This document shows positions 15,920 to 26,692 of a stretch of 64,000 nucleotides of DNA, piece by piece. This DNA is from Chryseobacterium sp. R2A-55 (GTDB lineage: Bacteria; Bacteroidota; Bacteroidia; Flavobacteriales; Weeksellaceae): positions 1 through 64,000 of the forward strand of contig NZ_JACBFP010000011.1 in assembly GCF_021401085.1 (NCBI RefSeq). Reading direction: 5' to 3'. Each line of letters opens with the position of its first letter. The first letter of the stretch is position 1. The notes under the pieces were generated by a model that was not told where the DNA came from, did no database searches, and worked only from the letters and a program-made list of their open reading frames with translations. The translations under genes were made by a program, and so were the position numbers.

Positions 15920-16009
15920 GCGCCCCGACTTGAGCGGAAATCCTTTTTTTGCTGCAGGATTGGTGCAGGCAAAAAAAGATTGGGAGCGGAAGGCGGAAAT
16001 GTGCGCCCA
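15920..16009. repeat. GC-rich interspersed repeat between paaZ and gltA
   Basis: The block reads GCGCCCCGACTTGAGCGGAA at its left and GATTGGGAGCGGAAGGCGGA at its right, around CTTTTTTTGC and GCAAAAAAAG, which are inverted copies. The same kinds of segments occur in the block before aspS. It is a recurrent intergenic element in this group of bacteria as far as I recall; an open frame through it should not be taken as a gene. Confidence 0.6.
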
Positions 16010-16010
16010 A

Positions 16011-16045
16011 AAAAATCCCCTCCAAAATAATTTGAAAGGGAAGTT
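16011..16045 (-). terminator. Terminator of gltA
   Basis: On the minus strand CCCTTTCAAA and TTTTGGAGGG form an imperfect stem followed by GGATTTTTTT, 20-50 nt after the gltA stop. Confidence 0.6.
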
Positions 16046-16062
16046 TTATTTAATTCAAGCTG

Positions 16063-17349
16063 TTATCTTGCGTTCATATCTACATAGTCACGTTTTTGTG
16101 CGCCTTGGTAAACCTGTCTTGGTCTTCCGATTGGATCGCCTTTCAAACGCATTTCTTTCCATTGGGAGATCCATCCCGGAAGCCTGCCCAATGCGAACAT
16201 TACGGTGAACATTTCGGTTGGGATTCCCAGTGCGCGGTAAATGATTCCTGAATAGAAATCCACGTTTGGATACAATTTTCTGCTCACGAAATACTCATCT
16301 TCCAACGCTACTCTTTCCAGTTGCATGGCAATGTCGAGTGCTTTATCGTCAATTCCAAGCGCATTTAAGATATCGTCTGCAGCTTTTTTGATGATGGTTG
16401 CTCTCGGATCGAAGTTTTTGTAAACTCTGTGACCGAATCCCATCAAACGGAAATTGTCATCTTTGTTTTTCGCTTTTTCTACATATTTTGCCACGTTGCC
16501 GCCATCTTTTTCGATCAATTCGAGCATTTCGATTACCGCCTGGTTTGCCCCCCCATGAAGTGGTCCCCAAAGTGCGGAAATACCTGCGGAAACAGAAGCG
16601 AACAATCCAGTGTGTGCGGAACCAACCATTCTCACGGTCGATGTAGAACAGTTTTGCTCATGATCTGCGTGAAGAATCAAGAGTTTATCTAATGCTCCAA
16701 CTACAACCGGATCAATCTCAAATTCTTCATTTGGACGACGGAAGCACATTCTGTAGAAGTTCTCCACATAGTTCAGTTTATTGTCGCCATGGTTGATTGG
16801 CAGACCTAATTTTTTTCTGTAAGTCCATGCGCAAAGGTGAGAGAATTTTGCGATGAGCATTTCCGCTGCATGGTCCAGATCACTTGGGGAATTGACGTCA
16901 ACTGCTTTTGGATTAAAGGCAGTGAGTGCGGAAGTGAGGGAGGATAAAACCCCCATTGGATGCGCAGAACGAGGGAACACATCAATTAATCGCTTCATTT
17001 CATCGGCAATATAATTATAGTTTTTGATTCCCGCTTCGAATTTGGTGAACTGATCTTTCGTTGGTAATTCACCGTGAAGCAAAAGATACATCACCTCTGT
17101 GAAATTTGATTTATCTGCGATTTGCTCGATTGGATACCCTCTGTAATAAAGCTCACCTTGGTCACCATCGAGGTAGGTAATTTCGCTGATGGTTGCTCCG
17201 GTATTTTTATAACCCAAATCGAGTGTGATCAAACCGGTTTGGTCTCTGAGTTTGGAAATATCGATTCCTCGATCGCCGAGAGTGCTGTCTATGATAGGAT
17301 ATTCGTAGGAATTACCATCATAGTTCAATACAACTTTATTGTCTGACAT
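16063..17349 (-). CDS. gltA: Citrate synthase
   Basis: The start is placed at the ATG on 17349 (MSDNKVVLNYDGNSYEYP); a longer frame has an implausible N-terminal tail. The 428-residue product is a type II citrate synthase, condensing oxaloacetate and acetyl-CoA as the first step of the TCA cycle. Catalytic residues are visible as the histidine of LHADHEQNCSTSTVR, the second histidine of GFGHRVYKNFDPRA and the aspartate of NVDFYSGIIYRALG. Length and N-terminal extension fit the hexameric type. It follows eno by 81 nt; a repeat block and its own terminator lie downstream. Confidence 0.96.
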   Translation of the reverse strand: MSDNKVVLNYDGNSYEYPIIDSTLGDRGIDISKLRDQTGLITLDLGYKNTGATISEITYLDGDQGELYYRGYPIEQIADKSNFTEVMYLLLHGELPTKDQFTKFEAGIKNYNYIADEMKRLIDVFPRSAHPMGVLSSLTSALTAFNPKAVDVNSPSDLDHAAEMLIAKFSHLCAWTYRKKLGLPINHGDNKLNYVENFYRMCFRRPNEEFEIDPVVVGALDKLLILHADHEQNCSTSTVRMVGSAHTGLFASVSAGISALWGPLHGGANQAVIEMLELIEKDGGNVAKYVEKAKNKDDNFRLMGFGHRVYKNFDPRATIIKKAADDILNALGIDDKALDIAMQLERVALEDEYFVSRKLYPNVDFYSGIIYRALGIPTEMFTVMFALGRLPGWISQWKEMRLKGDPIGRPRQVYQGAQKRDYVDMNAR

Positions 17350-17430
17350 CTTTAAATTTATTTTTATTACTAATTTATGAATATTGATAGAAAACAGCAA
17401 ATGAAAAACCTGGTTTTCTATTTATTTTAT

Positions 17431-18729
<1,299 letters not shown>

Positions 18730-18740
18730 CTATAATTTGT

Positions 18741-18819
18741 TTAAGGTTCAATTTTGTTCAAACTGGTTCAAAAATGTTCAATCTTGGTGCAGGATGCAGG
18801 TTGCACGGTGCAAGTTTTG
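18741..18819. repeat. Periodic array upstream of eno: ten-base units turning into seven-base units
   Basis: From 18741 four ten-base units end in GTTCA (18741-18780, for example AACTGGTTCA). From 18785 the period changes to seven: TGGTGCA, GGATGCA, GGTTGCA, CGGTGCA, AGTTTTG. The eno start is 15 nt to the left, so this is the leader or promoter-proximal region. See the family description in the findings. Confidence 0.75.
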
Positions 18820-18953
18820 AACGCTGAAAAGGCGCTTGAGATTTTGCTGTACAAATTTAGTTAAAATTGAGCATTTATTAATGTTTGCGCAAATGATTTT
18901 GATAAGGTTTGCGTTAATTTTTGGTTAATTCCAAATATTAGGAAAGATATCAT

Positions 18954-18961
18954 TAAATTTG
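18954..18961 (+). promoter_or_regulatory. -7 box for the lipoprotein gene
   Basis: TAAATTTG fits TAnnTTTG, 21 nt before the start codon; no clear -33 TTG is seen at the usual distance. Confidence 0.4.
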
Positions 18962-18982
18962 AGAAAAGAAAAAATATAAAAA

Positions 18983-19420
18983 ATGAAAAAATTCACTATC
19001 GCAATCGCCGCATTTTCTTTGTTTGTGACGTTCAGCTGCAAGAAATCCAGTGATGGAAATAAAAGCGTCATCGTGAAAGAAAATGTTGAAGAAAAAATCA
19101 GTAATGAAAATGGAAAAACCGACAGTAGCTACACTGCCGAAAAAACTGTTGAAAACGGCAACGCCAAATCTCAGGAAATCACAGAACGCTACGTTGCAGA
19201 GGATGGAAGTTCTGCATTAGTCACTTTTAAAAACTCCGATACGGAGCACACCATCAGTATCCGAAGTAACAACAAGACGATTGTAGCGGAACAGAAAGCT
19301 TCCGATGGCAAAGCCCACATTTACCACAACCAGGATATCGAAATAAAATCCGAAAATGACAAAGTCACCATTACCCAGGGAAATAATGTGATCGAACTGA
19401 AGAAAGCGAGAGGACAATGA
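18983..19420 (+). CDS. Small lipoprotein
   Basis: The 145-residue product has a lipoprotein signal (MKKFTIAIAAFSLFVTFSC, modified cysteine at residue 19) followed by a lysine/asparagine-rich linker and a beta-rich domain ending in NDKVTITQGNNVIELKKARG. Several short repeats of alternating polar residues suggest a small beta-sandwich or adhesive fold. The family is not recognised. It is convergent with rplQ, separated by a terminator. Confidence 0.75.
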   Translation: MKKFTIAIAAFSLFVTFSCKKSSDGNKSVIVKENVEEKISNENGKTDSSYTAEKTVENGNAKSQEITERYVAEDGSSALVTFKNSDTEHTISIRSNNKTIVAEQKASDGKAHIYHNQDIEIKSENDKVTITQGNNVIELKKARGQ

Positions 19421-19569
19421 TAGAGTTGGGGACTTGGTGAGCATTGTTGCATTGCAAATCTCTTCGGGTAAATTTATCTGAGTGATTTTTTAAGATTCCT
19501 CCTTCATGGAAATGACAGAGGTTTAAATCTAAAACCAAACTTTATTCAGACTTCGGATTCTTAAAAACA

Positions 19570-19604
19570 AAAAAATCCACCCAGAAATTCTGAGTGGATT
19601 TTTA
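19570..19604 (-). terminator. Terminator at the end of the ribosomal operon
   Basis: AAATCCACCCAGA and TCTGAGTGGATTT form the stem, with T and A tracts on the two sides, so it stops the rplQ transcript and probably also the opposing lipoprotein transcript. Confidence 0.8.
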
Positions 19605-19622
19605 TTGGGAAAACCGAAGTTT

Positions 19623-20177
19623 TTACTCTTCAGTTTTTTCTTCTGTAGCATCTGTTGCTTCAGCAGCCGGAAGTTCTGCCGCAGGAGCTTCTGCAACTGG
19701 TTCCTCAGCTTTTGCTTCTTCCTTTGCAGGAATGGCAGCAACAGCTTCTTTTTTAGGAGCCGCAGATCTTCTGCTTCTTCTGGTTGCTTTTTTCTCTTCA
19801 GCATTCGGGTTGTAGAGTTCATTAAAATCTACAAGTTCGATCATTGCCATATCAGCAGCGTCTCCCGGTCTGAATCCGGTTTTGATGATTCTGGTGTACC
19901 CACCATTTCTTTCTGCAATTTTCGGAGCAACTGTTCTGAATAATTCAGTAACTGCTTCTTTGCTTTGCAGGTAAGAGAAAACCGTTCTTCTGTTGTGTGT
20001 TGTATCTTCTTTCGACTTTGTAAGGAGAGGTTCAACATACACTCTCAAAGCTTTTGCTTTGGCAACAGTAGTGTTGATTCTTTTATGCTCAATAAGAGAA
20101 CAAGCCATATTAGAAAGCATTGCCTTTCTGTGCGAAGCCGTTCTTCCTAAGTGATTGATTTTTTTACCGTGTCTCAT
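19623..20177 (-). CDS. rplQ: 50S ribosomal protein L17 with long A/E-rich tail
   Basis: The core (residues 1-125, [20 protein letters not shown]) is L17, which lines the large subunit near the exit tunnel. The last 55 residues are a low-complexity tail of Ala, Glu and Lys ([20 protein letters not shown]), longer than in most bacteria but seen as extensions in Bacteroidota. It is the last gene of the supercluster, 6 nt after rpoA, and is followed by a strong terminator. Confidence 0.95.
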   Translation of the reverse strand: MRHGKKINHLGRTASHRKAMLSNMACSLIEHKRINTTVAKAKALRVYVEPLLTKSKEDTTHNRRTVFSYLQSKEAVTELFRTVAPKIAERNGGYTRIIKTGFRPGDAADMAMIELVDFNELYNPNAEEKKATRRSRRSAAPKKEAVAAIPAKEEAKAEEPVAEAPAAELPAAEATDATEEKTEE

Positions 20178-20183
20178 TGTTTT

Positions 20184-21179
20184 TTATTTATCAGCGTCTA
20201 ATTTATATTTAGCAACGTCGAAACCGAAGTTCAGACCTTTTGCATGCACTAATTCTTCTAATTCTGTTAAAGATTTTTTACCGAAATTTCTGAATTTCAT
20301 CAAATCAGACTTGGTGTAAGAAACCAGCTCGCCCAGAGTTTCTACTTCGGCAGCTTTCAAACAGTTCAATGCTCTCACCGAAAGATCCATATCTGTCAAT
20401 TTAGATTTAAGCAGCTGTCTTGTGTGAAGGGTTTCTTCATCGTATTGGATGGATGCTTTCACTGCTTCGGTTTCCAAAGTAATTCTCTCATCAGAGAACA
20501 ACATGAAGTGATAGATTAATATCTTTGAAGCCTCCGTCAAAGCATTTTGAGGACTGATAGAACCATCAGTTTCAATATCCAAAACGAGTTTTTCGTAGTC
20601 TGTTTTTTGCTCTACACGATAGTTTTCAACGCTGTACTGAACTTTCTTGATCGGGGTGAAGATGGAGTCTATGGCAATGGTTCCGATTGGAGCGTTTGCA
20701 GACTTGTTTTGTTCGGATGGAACGTAACCTCTTCCTTTCTCAATTTGGAAAGACATTTCAAACTTCACGCTTTTGTTTGGAGTGCAGATCACCAAATCAG
20801 GGTTCAATACTTCGAATCCTTGAATTGATTTTCCTAAATCTCCCGCAGTCACGATTGTTTGACCGGAAATTTTAGCGGTAACCTGTTCCGCCGCTGCGTT
20901 TTCAGTTTTCGCTTTAAGTCTTAATTGTTTCAGGTTCAGAACGATTTCTGTTACGTCTTCAATTACTCCCGGAATGGTTGAAAATTCGTGCTCTACGCCT
21001 TCTATTTTAATAGATGAGATAGCATATCCTTCTAGAGAAGAAAGCAAAACTCTTCTCAAAGCATTACCGATGGTAAGTCCAAATCCTGGTTCCAATGGTC
21101 TGAATTCAAATTGTCCTTTGAAGTCATCGGAATTGAGAAGGATTACTTTATCGGGTTTAATAAATGTTAAAATTGCCAT
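20184..21179 (-). CDS. rpoA: RNA polymerase alpha subunit
   Basis: The start is placed at the ATG on 21179 ([14 protein letters not shown], the usual Bacteroidota N-terminus), giving 331 residues. The N-terminal domain for dimerisation and assembly contains [20 protein letters not shown]; the C-terminal domain with two helix-hairpin-helix motifs contains [20 protein letters not shown] and [13 protein letters not shown]. It nucleates assembly of beta and beta'. It lies between rpsD and rplQ as in the alpha operon of other bacteria. Confidence 0.97.
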   Translation of the reverse strand: MAILTFIKPDKVILLNSDDFKGQFEFRPLEPGFGLTIGNALRRVLLSSLEGYAISSIKIEGVEHEFSTIPGVIEDVTEIVLNLKQLRLKAKTENAAAEQVTAKISGQTIVTAGDLGKSIQGFEVLNPDLVICTPNKSVKFEMSFQIEKGRGYVPSEQNKSANAPIGTIAIDSIFTPIKKVQYSVENYRVEQKTDYEKLVLDIETDGSISPQNALTEASKILIYHFMLFSDERITLETEAVKASIQYDEETLHTRQLLKSKLTDMDLSVRALNCLKAAEVETLGELVSYTKSDLMKFRNFGKKSLTELEELVHAKGLNFGFDVAKYKLDADK

Positions 21180-21213
21180 ATAATTTGGGTTGAGCAAAAA
21201 TTTGAAAAAATTA

Positions 21214-21822
21214 TTATTTAGAGTAAAGTTCGACGATCAGTTGTTCTTTGATATCCTCCGGAATCTGAATTCTCTCCGGTGCAGATATGAAAGTACCTTC
21301 TTTCTTCTCATCGTTATATTGCAACCACTCATAATTAGACTTTGAAGCCAATGAATCGGCAATCACTTCAAGAGATTTTGATTTCTCTCTGATTGCCACC
21401 ACATCGCCTGCTTTCAATGAATAAGAAGGAATGTTTACCAATTCTCCGTTTACTGTTACGTGTCTGTGAGAAACCAATTGTCTAGCAGCAGCTCTGGTTT
21501 TTGCGAAACCGAATCTGTATACCACATTGTCTAATCTAGATTCACATAATTGTAAAAGAACTTCACCTGTAACGCCTTTTGCTCTTTGCGCTTTTTCGTA
21601 TAAGTTAGCAAATTGTCTTTCCAAAATACCGTAAGTGTATTTTGCCTTCTGCTTTTCAGTCAACTGAATTGCATACTCAGATTTTTTTGCTCCTCTTCTT
21701 TTATTCGGGCCGTGTTGTCCCGGTGGTTGGTTTTTTCTTTTTTCGAAGTCTTTGTCGTCTCCGAAGATTGCAGCACCAAATTTTCTTGCAATCTTAGTTT
21801 TTGGTCCAATATATCTTGCCAT
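21214..21822 (-). CDS. rpsD: 30S ribosomal protein S4
   Basis: The 202-residue protein nucleates 16S rRNA folding (5' domain). The N-terminal part ([20 protein letters not shown]) lacks the zinc-binding cysteines, as in the C-minus type. The S4 RNA-binding domain reads [20 protein letters not shown] followed by [12 protein letters not shown]. It is in its normal place between rpsK and rpoA. In many bacteria S4 represses its own operon; nothing seen here proves this. Confidence 0.97.
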   Translation of the reverse strand: MARYIGPKTKIARKFGAAIFGDDKDFEKRKNQPPGQHGPNKRRGAKKSEYAIQLTEKQKAKYTYGILERQFANLYEKAQRAKGVTGEVLLQLCESRLDNVVYRFGFAKTRAAARQLVSHRHVTVNGELVNIPSYSLKAGDVVAIREKSKSLEVIADSLASKSNYEWLQYNDEKKEGTFISAPERIQIPEDIKEQLIVELYSK

Positions 21823-21838
21823 AAAATTTTTGTTTAAA

Positions 21839-21901
21839 AGGTTTCAAGTTTCCGGTACAAAGTTCCTTGCAGAACATGGAACGCGAAACTCGGAACTAAG
21901 A
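21839..21901. repeat. Nine-unit seven-base array between rpsK and rpsD
   Basis: The whole spacer divides into heptamers: AGGTTTC, AAGTTTC, CGGTACA, AAGTTCC, TTGCAGA, ACATGGA, ACGCGAA, ACTCGGA, ACTAAGA. The first four are of GTTTC type and the last four are the reverse-complement type (GGAAC/GAAAC), so the spacer can fold on itself. Confidence 0.75.
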
Positions 21902-22291
21902 TTACACTCTTCTTCTTTTTGGTGGTCTGCATCCGTTGTGCGGCATAGGAGTCACATCAACGATTTCACTTACTTCAATTCCTGAATTGTGGATGGTTCT
22001 GATGGCAGATTCTCTACCTGCACCGGGACCTTTCACAAACACCTTTACTCTTCTGAGTCCTGCTTCATGAGCTACTTGAGAGCAATTTTCTGCAGCCATC
22101 TGAGCTGCGAATGGAGTATTCTTCTTCGACCCTCTGAATCCCATTTTACCGGCAGATGCCCAAGAGATTACTTCTCCGTTTTTATTTGTCAAAGAAATGA
22201 TAATATTGTTGAATGATGCCTGGATATGTGCTTCTCCGATCGCTTCAACTTTTACTTTTCTTTTTTTTACGACTTTAGTCTGTTTTGCCAT
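21902..22291 (-). CDS. rpsK: 30S ribosomal protein S11
   Basis: The 129-residue protein forms part of the platform near the mRNA exit and the Shine-Dalgarno cleft. The motifs [20 protein letters not shown] and [20 protein letters not shown] and the basic end [14 protein letters not shown] are typical. It follows rpsM by 15 nt. Confidence 0.97.
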   Translation of the reverse strand: MAKQTKVVKKRKVKVEAIGEAHIQASFNNIIISLTNKNGEVISWASAGKMGFRGSKKNTPFAAQMAAENCSQVAHEAGLRRVKVFVKGPGAGRESAIRTIHNSGIEVSEIVDVTPMPHNGCRPPKRRRV

Positions 22292-22306
22292 AATTAATTC
22301 TAAAGA

Positions 22307-22684
22307 TTATTTACTTGCTTTTTTCTTGTTAGCAACAGTTTTTCTTCTTCCTTTTCGGGTTCTAGAATTGTTTTTAGTTCTTTGGCCTCTTAAAGGTAAT
22401 CCCAGTCTGTGACGTATTCCTCGTTGGCAACCGATGTCCATCAATCGTTTGATGTTCAACTGTACTTCAGAACGCAGCTCACCTTCTACTTTGATGTTGT
22501 CGGTGATGTAGTTTCTGATTAATGCCAATTCATCGTCATTCCATTCGTTGACTTTCTTGTCTTCGCTGATTCCAGCGTTCTTCAAAATTTGAGCAGCGGT
22601 ACTTCTTCCGATTCCGTAGATGTAAGTAAGCCCGATAACGCCCCTTTTGTTTTTTGGTAAATCAATACCTGAAATTCTCGCCAT
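22307..22684 (-). CDS. rpsM: 30S ribosomal protein S13
   Basis: The 125-residue head protein contacts the P-site tRNA and bridges the subunits. Present are [20 protein letters not shown], the helix-two-turns-helix motif [14 protein letters not shown] and the tail [20 protein letters not shown]. It lies 9 nt after rpmJ. Confidence 0.97.
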   Translation of the reverse strand: MARISGIDLPKNKRGVIGLTYIYGIGRSTAAQILKNAGISEDKKVNEWNDDELALIRNYITDNIKVEGELRSEVQLNIKRLMDIGCQRGIRHRLGLPLRGQRTKNNSRTRKGRRKTVANKKKASK

Positions 22685-22693
22685 AATTTAATT

Positions 22694-22810
22694 TTAGCCT
22701 TGTCTTTGTTTAAATTTTGGGTTCTTTTTGTTGATTACAAAGAGTACGCCTTTTCTACGGACGATTTTGCAATCAGCACTTCTTTTTTTGATAGATGCTC
22801 TAACTTTCAT
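22694..22810 (-). CDS. rpmJ: 50S ribosomal protein L36
   Basis: A 38-residue product, [20 protein letters not shown] then [18 protein letters not shown], has the L36 pattern. Only one of the usual zinc-binding cysteines is kept (C14), with the later ligand positions changed to V/N-type residues, so this is the zinc-free (C-minus) form. It stands between infA and rpsM, the usual place. Confidence 0.95.
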   Translation of the reverse strand: MKVRASIKKRSADCKIVRRKGVLFVINKKNPKFKQRQG

Positions 22811-22823
22811 TGTTTCTAATTTT

Positions 22824-22865
22824 CGCAATCGGCTTTTGGCTTTTGGCTTTCGGCGTTTCGCATTT
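22824..22865. repeat. Six-unit seven-base array between infA and rpmJ
   Basis: Heptamers CGCAATC, GGCTTTT, GGCTTTT, GGCTTTC, GGCGTTT, CGCATTT fill the middle of an 88-nt spacer, all in one direction. Confidence 0.75.
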
Positions 22866-22898
22866 TATGTTTAAAAGTATTCTTCTATTTCAATCAGA

Positions 22899-23114
22899 TT
22901 AATATCTGAAAGTAATTCTCCCTTTCGACAGGTCGTAAGGAGATAATTCCAATTTCACTTTGTCTCCGGGTAATAGCTTGATGTAGTGCATCCTCATCTT
23001 GCCAGAAATATGCGCGATGAGCACGTGTCCATTTTCAAGTTCAACACGAAACATGGCGTTTGAAAGTGCCTCCACGATCACGCCATCTTGTTCGATATGT
23101 TTTTGTTTTGCCAT
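22899..23114 (-). CDS. infA: Translation initiation factor IF-1
   Basis: The 71-residue OB-fold protein ([20 protein letters not shown], then [20 protein letters not shown] and [11 protein letters not shown]) binds the A site of the 30S subunit during initiation. It follows secY by 11 nt, as in other Bacteroidota. Confidence 0.97.
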   Translation of the reverse strand: MAKQKHIEQDGVIVEALSNAMFRVELENGHVLIAHISGKMRMHYIKLLPGDKVKLELSPYDLSKGRITFRY

Positions 23115-23125
23115 TAACCTTTAAA

Positions 23126-24505
23126 TTATGAATTGCTTGTTCTGGATAATTTGGACTGCATTAACCCATCATAGTGATGGTTCAACAAATACGTGTTGAT
23201 TTGCTGAACGGTATCTAGGGTTACACCGACCATAATTAAAAGGGACGTACCACCGAAGAACAGGGCAAATCCATCAGTCTGAACAAGCCAACCGTGTATA
23301 AACGCCGGAAGGACTGCAAAGATAGCTAATAAAATTGAACCGGGAAAGGTAATTTTAGATAAAATATCATCCAGATAATCAGATGTTTCTTTACCAGGTC
23401 TTACTTTCGGGATCAATCCGCCGTTTCTCTTCAGGTCATCCGCCATTTGGTTTACTGGAATGGTGATCGCAGTGTAGAAGAAGGTGAAAATCACAATCAG
23501 TATGGCAAACAATACATTGTATTGCCAGCTGAACACGTCCTTGAAACCTGCAAGGAAAGTGTTGGACTCATCCACTTTGGTCAATAATCCCGGAACGAAC
23601 ATCAATGCCTGTGCAAAGATGATTGGCATTACTCCGGCAGCATTCACCTTTAATGGGATCCACTGTCTTGCTCCCTGCATCAAGTTTCTGTTTACTCCTC
23701 CTCTCGCCTGTGCTCTGCTTACATATTGAATCGGTATTTTCCTTACGGCCACAGAAAGTAGAATTCCAAGCAATACCACCAACATCCAGAATAATACTTC
23801 GATCAGAATCATGATTGTTCCCAATCCGCCTTTTCCAGTCTGTGTTGCAAGTTCCTGAAGAAAAGAAGATGGAAGGTTTGCCAAGATTCCCACCATGATG
23901 AGGATGGAGATACCGTTTCCAATTCCCTTGTCTGTTATTTTTTCTCCCAACCACATTGCAAATACAGATCCTGCCACAAGAATTACGATACTCGGAAGCC
24001 AAAACATAATTGACTGCGGATCAACATAATATGCCGATGCAAACTGTGCATGTGGCAAGAACATCTGAGTAATTGAGGTAAGGTAAGATGGTGCCTGTAC
24101 CAAACAAACTGCAATAGTTAACCATCTTGTGATCTGATTAAGGGTATTTCGGCCGCTTTCCCCATCCTTTTGTAATTTCTGAAGGTAAGGAATTGCCATA
24201 CCCATCAGCTGCACGATGATGGATGCAGAAATATAGGGCATAATTCCGAGTGCCATGATTGACGCTCTGGAAAACGCTCCCCCTGTAAAGGACGAAAGCA
24301 GCCCGAGAAGTCCTGCTCCCTGTTTGTTACCACCCTGATTTTTGTATTGCTCCAATAAACTTCCCACCTCCGTCATATTGATCGCAGGTAGGGAAATATA
24401 AGATGCGAATCTATACACAAGGATAATTCCGAGCGTAAAAAGAATTTTTTCTCTGAGTTCCTTAAGAGTCCAAATGTTTTTCAGTGTTTGTATAAATTCT
24501 TTCAT
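23126..24505 (-). CDS. secY: Protein translocase subunit SecY
   Basis: The 459-residue inner-membrane channel protein has ten hydrophobic segments. The first helix follows LKELREKILFTLGIILVYRF, and the plug region near GLLGLLSSFTGGAFSRASIM and the cytosolic loop RKIPIQYVSRAQARGG are recognised. It forms the SecYEG pore for export and membrane insertion, which the many signal-peptide proteins here need. It is embedded in the ribosomal operon between rplO and infA. Confidence 0.97.
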   Translation of the reverse strand: MKEFIQTLKNIWTLKELREKILFTLGIILVYRFASYISLPAINMTEVGSLLEQYKNQGGNKQGAGLLGLLSSFTGGAFSRASIMALGIMPYISASIIVQLMGMAIPYLQKLQKDGESGRNTLNQITRWLTIAVCLVQAPSYLTSITQMFLPHAQFASAYYVDPQSIMFWLPSIVILVAGSVFAMWLGEKITDKGIGNGISILIMVGILANLPSSFLQELATQTGKGGLGTIMILIEVLFWMLVVLLGILLSVAVRKIPIQYVSRAQARGGVNRNLMQGARQWIPLKVNAAGVMPIIFAQALMFVPGLLTKVDESNTFLAGFKDVFSWQYNVLFAILIVIFTFFYTAITIPVNQMADDLKRNGGLIPKVRPGKETSDYLDDILSKITFPGSILLAIFAVLPAFIHGWLVQTDGFALFFGGTSLLIMVGVTLDTVQQINTYLLNHHYDGLMQSKLSRTSNS

Positions 24506-24514
24506 GGGTGAAAA

Positions 24515-24961
24515 TTAAAGGGTAATTGCTTTTCCTCCTGCCTTAGAAATGGCTTCTTCAGCGGATTTTGTGAATTTGTCTGCAGAGATCGAAACGCCTG
24601 TTTTCAATTCACCTCTACCCATGATTTTCACGATTTCAGATTTTTTTGCCAAACCATTTTCCACCAAGACATCTTTTGTGATCTCGGTGATGTTTTTAGC
24701 ATCTGCCAAAAGTTGAATGGTATCTAGGTTAATTCCTCTGTACTCCTTTCTGTTTACATTATTGAAACCGAATTTAGGCAATCTTCTTTGCAAAGGCATC
24801 TGTCCACCTTCAAAACCAATTTTTTGAGAGTATCCGGCTCTGGATTTCTGACCTTTGTGCCCTTTTGTAGAAGTTCCTCCGTATCCGCTTCCCTGTCCTC
24901 TACCAATTCTTTTTTGGCTGTGAGTGGAACCTGATGCCGGTTTTAAATTATTTAAATTCAT
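24515..24961 (-). CDS. rplO: 50S ribosomal protein L15
   Basis: The 148-residue protein has the glycine-rich basic start of L15 (SQKRIGRGQGSGYGGTSTKG) that threads into 23S rRNA, and a globular end (FTKSAEEAISKAGGKAITL). It precedes secY by 9 nt. Confidence 0.97.
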   Translation of the reverse strand: MNLNNLKPASGSTHSQKRIGRGQGSGYGGTSTKGHKGQKSRAGYSQKIGFEGGQMPLQRRLPKFGFNNVNRKEYRGINLDTIQLLADAKNITEITKDVLVENGLAKKSEIVKIMGRGELKTGVSISADKFTKSAEEAISKAGGKAITL

Positions 24962-24983
24962 TTTGTTTAGATTTGATATTTAA

Positions 24984-25032
24984 AGATTAGAGAAAGGAGA
25001 CTTTAATTTCTTTCAGTCTCCGCTCTGGTGTC
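24984..25032. repeat. Seven-base array between rpmD and rplO
   Basis: Heptamers AGATTAG, AGAAAGG, AGACTTT then AATTTCT, TTCAGTC, TCCGCTC, TGGTGTC: an AGA-type half followed by its TCT/TC-type reverse complement. GGAGACT and AGTCTCC within it form a perfect 7-bp stem. Confidence 0.65.
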
Positions 25033-25039
25033 CATTTTC

Positions 25040-25216
25040 TTACTTTTGAACTTCAACTAAGTGGCTTACTGCCGCTACCATTCCCAAGATTGCAGGAGTC
25101 GCCTCATGCTCTACAACTTGGTGAAGTTTTTTCAATCCTAATGCTTCAAGCGTTCTTTTTTGGGTTTTAGTTCTACCAATAGCGCTTCTTACTTGTTTTA
25201 CCTGAATTTTTGCCAT
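25040..25216 (-). CDS. rpmD: 50S ribosomal protein L30
   Basis: A 58-residue frame, MAKIQVKQVRSAIGRTKTQK then RTLEALGLKKLHQVVEHEAT, ends in LVEVQK. The pattern IxVxxxxSxIGxxxxQxxTLxxLGL is the L30 signature. It lies 10 nt after rpsE, in the normal spc-operon place. Confidence 0.96.
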   Translation of the reverse strand: MAKIQVKQVRSAIGRTKTQKRTLEALGLKKLHQVVEHEATPAILGMVAAVSHLVEVQK

Positions 25217-25226
25217 TGCTTTAAAA

Positions 25227-25748
25227 TTAACCGTTAAACACTTTATTTAATGAAACACCTCTCAATTTAGCGATTTCTTCCGGTCTTCTGATGTCCAACA
25301 ACGCTTTGAAAGTGGCTTTCACTACGTTGTGCGGGTTTGAAGATCCTTTAGATTTAGAAAGGATATCTTTAATTCCGGCCGCCTCTACTACCATACGCAC
25401 CGTTCCACCTGCGATTACACCTGTACCGTGGGTAGCAGGTCTCAGAAAGATGTCTGCACCACCGTATCTAGCGGAAGTTTGATGAGGAATGGTATGGTTG
25501 ATTACCGGAACTTTTACCAAATTTTTCTTAGCGTCTTCCACTGCTTTAGCGATTGCGGAAGCAACTTCTTTTGATTTTCCCAAACCGTAACCAACGGTTC
25601 CGTCCTCGTCACCTACAACCACGATTGCAGAAAATCCGAATGCACGTCCCCCTTTAGTTACTTTGGTTACTCTGTTTACAGCCACGAGACGATCTTTCAA
25701 TTCTAATCCTCCCGGTTTTACTTTTTCTATATTATCTAGTCCTAACAT
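25227..25748 (-). CDS. rpsE: 30S ribosomal protein S5
   Basis: The 173-residue protein helps translational accuracy and mRNA unwinding at the entry site. The double-stranded RNA-binding N-domain ([40 protein letters not shown]) and the C-domain ([20 protein letters not shown]) are complete. Confidence 0.97.
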   Translation of the reverse strand: MLGLDNIEKVKPGGLELKDRLVAVNRVTKVTKGGRAFGFSAIVVVGDEDGTVGYGLGKSKEVASAIAKAVEDAKKNLVKVPVINHTIPHQTSARYGGADIFLRPATHGTGVIAGGTVRMVVEAAGIKDILSKSKGSSNPHNVVKATFKALLDIRRPEEIAKLRGVSLNKVFNG

Positions 25749-25767
25749 ATTATCCGAAATTTATTGA

Positions 25768-26115
25768 TTAGAATTTTAGTCCTCCTTCTCTAGCGCCATC
25801 AGCAAGAGCTTTCACTCTACCGTGGTACACGAATCCGTTTCTGTCAAACACAATGGTTTCAATTCCTGCAGCTTTGGCTTTTTCAGCGATCGCTTTACCT
25901 ACTTCTGCGGAGATTTCTACCTTAGTTCCTTTAGCGTTCAAAGCTCTTGAAGAAGCTGAAGCCAAAGTTTTACCTTCTTTATCGTCGATCAATTGCGCGT
26001 AAATTTCCTTGTTACTTTTGTAAACGGATAATCTTGGCAATTCAGCAGAGCCGGAAATTTTTCCACGGACTCTTCTTTTGATTCTGTCTCTTTTTTGTAC
26101 TTTATTCAGTGCCAT
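25768..26115 (-). CDS. rplR: 50S ribosomal protein L18
   Basis: The 115-residue protein binds 5S rRNA and attaches it to the large subunit. Motifs: [20 protein letters not shown] and the C-terminal [20 protein letters not shown]. It lies 14 nt after rplF. Confidence 0.97.
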   Translation of the reverse strand: MALNKVQKRDRIKRRVRGKISGSAELPRLSVYKSNKEIYAQLIDDKEGKTLASASSRALNAKGTKVEISAEVGKAIAEKAKAAGIETIVFDRNGFVYHGRVKALADGAREGGLKF

Positions 26116-26129
26116 TTTCTTAAATTTTA

Positions 26130-26675
26130 TTAAGCAGATTTACCAGCTTTACGTCTAACAATTTCTCCTACGAATCTGATTCCTTTTCCTTTGTAAGGTT
26201 CAGGTTTTCTGAATGATCTGATTTTAGCGGCCACCATTCCCAAAAGTTGCTTGTCATAAGACGTCAACGTGATGATCGGGTTTTTACCTTTTTCAGAAAG
26301 TGTTTCCACCCCTACTTCTTTTGGAAGATCCAATACGATCCCATGAGAGAATCCCAAAGCCAACTCAAGTTTCTGACCTGAATGTGATGCTCTGTATCCA
26401 ACCCCTACGAGTTCAAGCTGCTTGGTCCAGCCAGTAGCAGTTCCTTGAACCATATTATTGATTAACGCTCTGTAAAGACCGTGCAATGCTTTGTGTTGTT
26501 TTGATTCAGACGGTCTATCTAAAGTCAGTGTTCCGTCTTCTTGTTTTAGAGTGATTCCCTCGCTCAATTGCTGTGTAAGTTCACCTTTCGGGCCTTTCAC
26601 AGTAACCAGTCCATCCTTCTCAGTAATGGTAACTCCTGCGGGAACTTCTATAATTGCTTTACCAATTCTTGACAT
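26130..26675 (-). CDS. rplF: 50S ribosomal protein L6
   Basis: The 181-residue protein of the stalk base has two repeats of one fold: [20 protein letters not shown] for the first and the C-terminal [19 protein letters not shown] for the second. Aminoglycoside-related and fusidic acid-related mutations in other species fall in this gene; no such change can be judged here. It is in the normal place between rpsH and rplR. Confidence 0.97.
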   Translation of the reverse strand: MSRIGKAIIEVPAGVTITEKDGLVTVKGPKGELTQQLSEGITLKQEDGTLTLDRPSESKQHKALHGLYRALINNMVQGTATGWTKQLELVGVGYRASHSGQKLELALGFSHGIVLDLPKEVGVETLSEKGKNPIITLTSYDKQLLGMVAAKIRSFRKPEPYKGKGIRFVGEIVRRKAGKSA

Positions 26676-26692
26676 TTTCCTTGGATTAAAAA

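Noticed and set aside
15909-16208. A 99-codon plus-strand frame before and inside gltA
   Set aside because: Its first half is the intergenic repeat and its second half is antisense to the conserved end of citrate synthase.
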